This document shows positions 13,070 through 13,425 of a stretch of DNA of 13,425 bases, piece after piece. The stretch is from contig JANQFD010000053.1 in the NCBI GenBank assembly GCA_028278005.1, forward strand, positions 1-13,425. Direction: 5' to 3'. The translations under genes were made by a program, and so were the position numbers. This DNA is from Chlorobium sp. GTDB lineage: Bacteria; Bacteroidota; Chlorobiia; Chlorobiales; Chlorobiaceae. The notes beneath the pieces were generated by a model that did no database searches, was not told the origin of the DNA, and saw only the letters and a program-made list of their open reading frames with translations. Each line of letters starts with the position of its first letter. The stretch's first letter is position 1.

Positions 13070-13425
13070 ATGAAACAAACCGGAGTATGGCTTCTGTTGT
13101 GCTCAGCACTCATCTTCACTCCCACGCATTCCCTCGTGGCAGAGAGCAGTGCTTCAGGAAAAACAACCGTTTCCATAAAGCTCCCGGACTGTATCATTCT
13201 GCATTATTATTCAGGACTCACCATAAATTTCGAGCAGTTTACTTCCCCTGTAGACGAAGGTTCGGCAAATTTTGATGTACAGTGGTCAGGCGAAGCAAGT
13301 AGCGGGAACGCTCTCTCCTCGGAAAATAAAGGTGTTGCACTGCCCAATGAAGTCTCTCTTGAACTACCGAATGTGTGGGCTGTAAGAGGGCTTTCACCTT
13401 CCGGAAACGCCAAGATTTCCATTTC
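13070..13425 (+). CDS. Exported protein, hypothetical (partial, C-terminus beyond window)
   Basis: The frame is open from ATG 13070 to the edge (118 complete codons). Residues 1-24 form a signal peptide: basic MKQ, hydrophobic core WLLLCSALIF, and probable cleavage after SLVA. The mature part is strand-rich and Ser/Asn/Gly-rich (VSIKLPDCIILHYYSGLTINF, then VQWSGEASSG, LPNEVSLELPNVWAV), like a secreted or surface beta-sandwich protein. I do not recognise the family. One Cys (in PDCIIL) lies just after the presumed cleavage region. It is transcribed divergently from cobU, with a 220-bp spacer, and nothing ties it to cobalamin. Confidence 0.75.
   Translation, partial: MKQTGVWLLLCSALIFTPTHSLVAESSASGKTTVSIKLPDCIILHYYSGLTINFEQFTSPVDEGSANFDVQWSGEASSGNALSSENKGVALPNEVSLELPNVWAVRGLSPSGNAKISI

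Overview
The window looks like chromosomal DNA of a green sulfur bacterium (Chlorobiaceae, such as Chlorobium, Prosthecochloris or Pelodictyon). This is inferred from the mix of gene families, the moderate GC content, the tight gene packing and the frequent lack of strong Shine-Dalgarno sequences. No rRNA or other marker gene is present to prove it. Most genes read leftward (minus strand). The exceptions are one rightward block at about 3.0-5.3 kb and a gene entering at the right edge. No tRNA, rRNA, CRISPR array, transposase or phage gene was seen.

Left end (1-2692, minus): a TetR-type regulator gene, a LolD/MacB-type ABC ATPase and an FtsX/MacB-type permease (cut by the window edge) form one operon, probably a self-regulated exporter. 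The 289-bp divergent spacer 2693-2981 holds two palindromes that could be regulator sites. One has a perfect 10-bp core TGGACGTCCA with symmetric outer arms.

Rightward block (2982-5284): a three-helix membrane protein, a mercuric-reductase-like flavin disulfide reductase that overlaps it, and a membrane-anchored SET-domain protein. The spacing suggests one coupled unit, perhaps a redox or protein-modification system at the membrane whose substrates are unknown.

Middle (5294-7686, minus): a UPF0251/DUF134 regulator with a C-terminal zinc ribbon, an iron-type alcohol dehydrogenase of the maleylacetate-reductase-like subgroup, a small lipoprotein and a UPF0158-like protein are packed as an operon. 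The regulator has a consensus -10 so close to its ATG that the mRNA may be leaderless. Its promoter contains a GCATATGC palindrome. Nearly the same promoter/palindrome module (14 identical bases, 19 of 21 overall) lies upstream of the osmC - SLAC1/TehA-type channel pair (7912-9372). This suggests a small regulon within the window.

Right part (9542-12849, minus): cobU/cobP, cobT, an alpha/beta hydrolase and cobS carry out the last steps of cobalamin assembly (nucleotide loop). No CobC phosphatase gene is present, and no cobalamin riboswitch is recognisable in the roughly 170-nt leader, which does contain other hairpins. At the right edge a divergent gene (13070 onward, plus) encodes an unrecognised exported protein.
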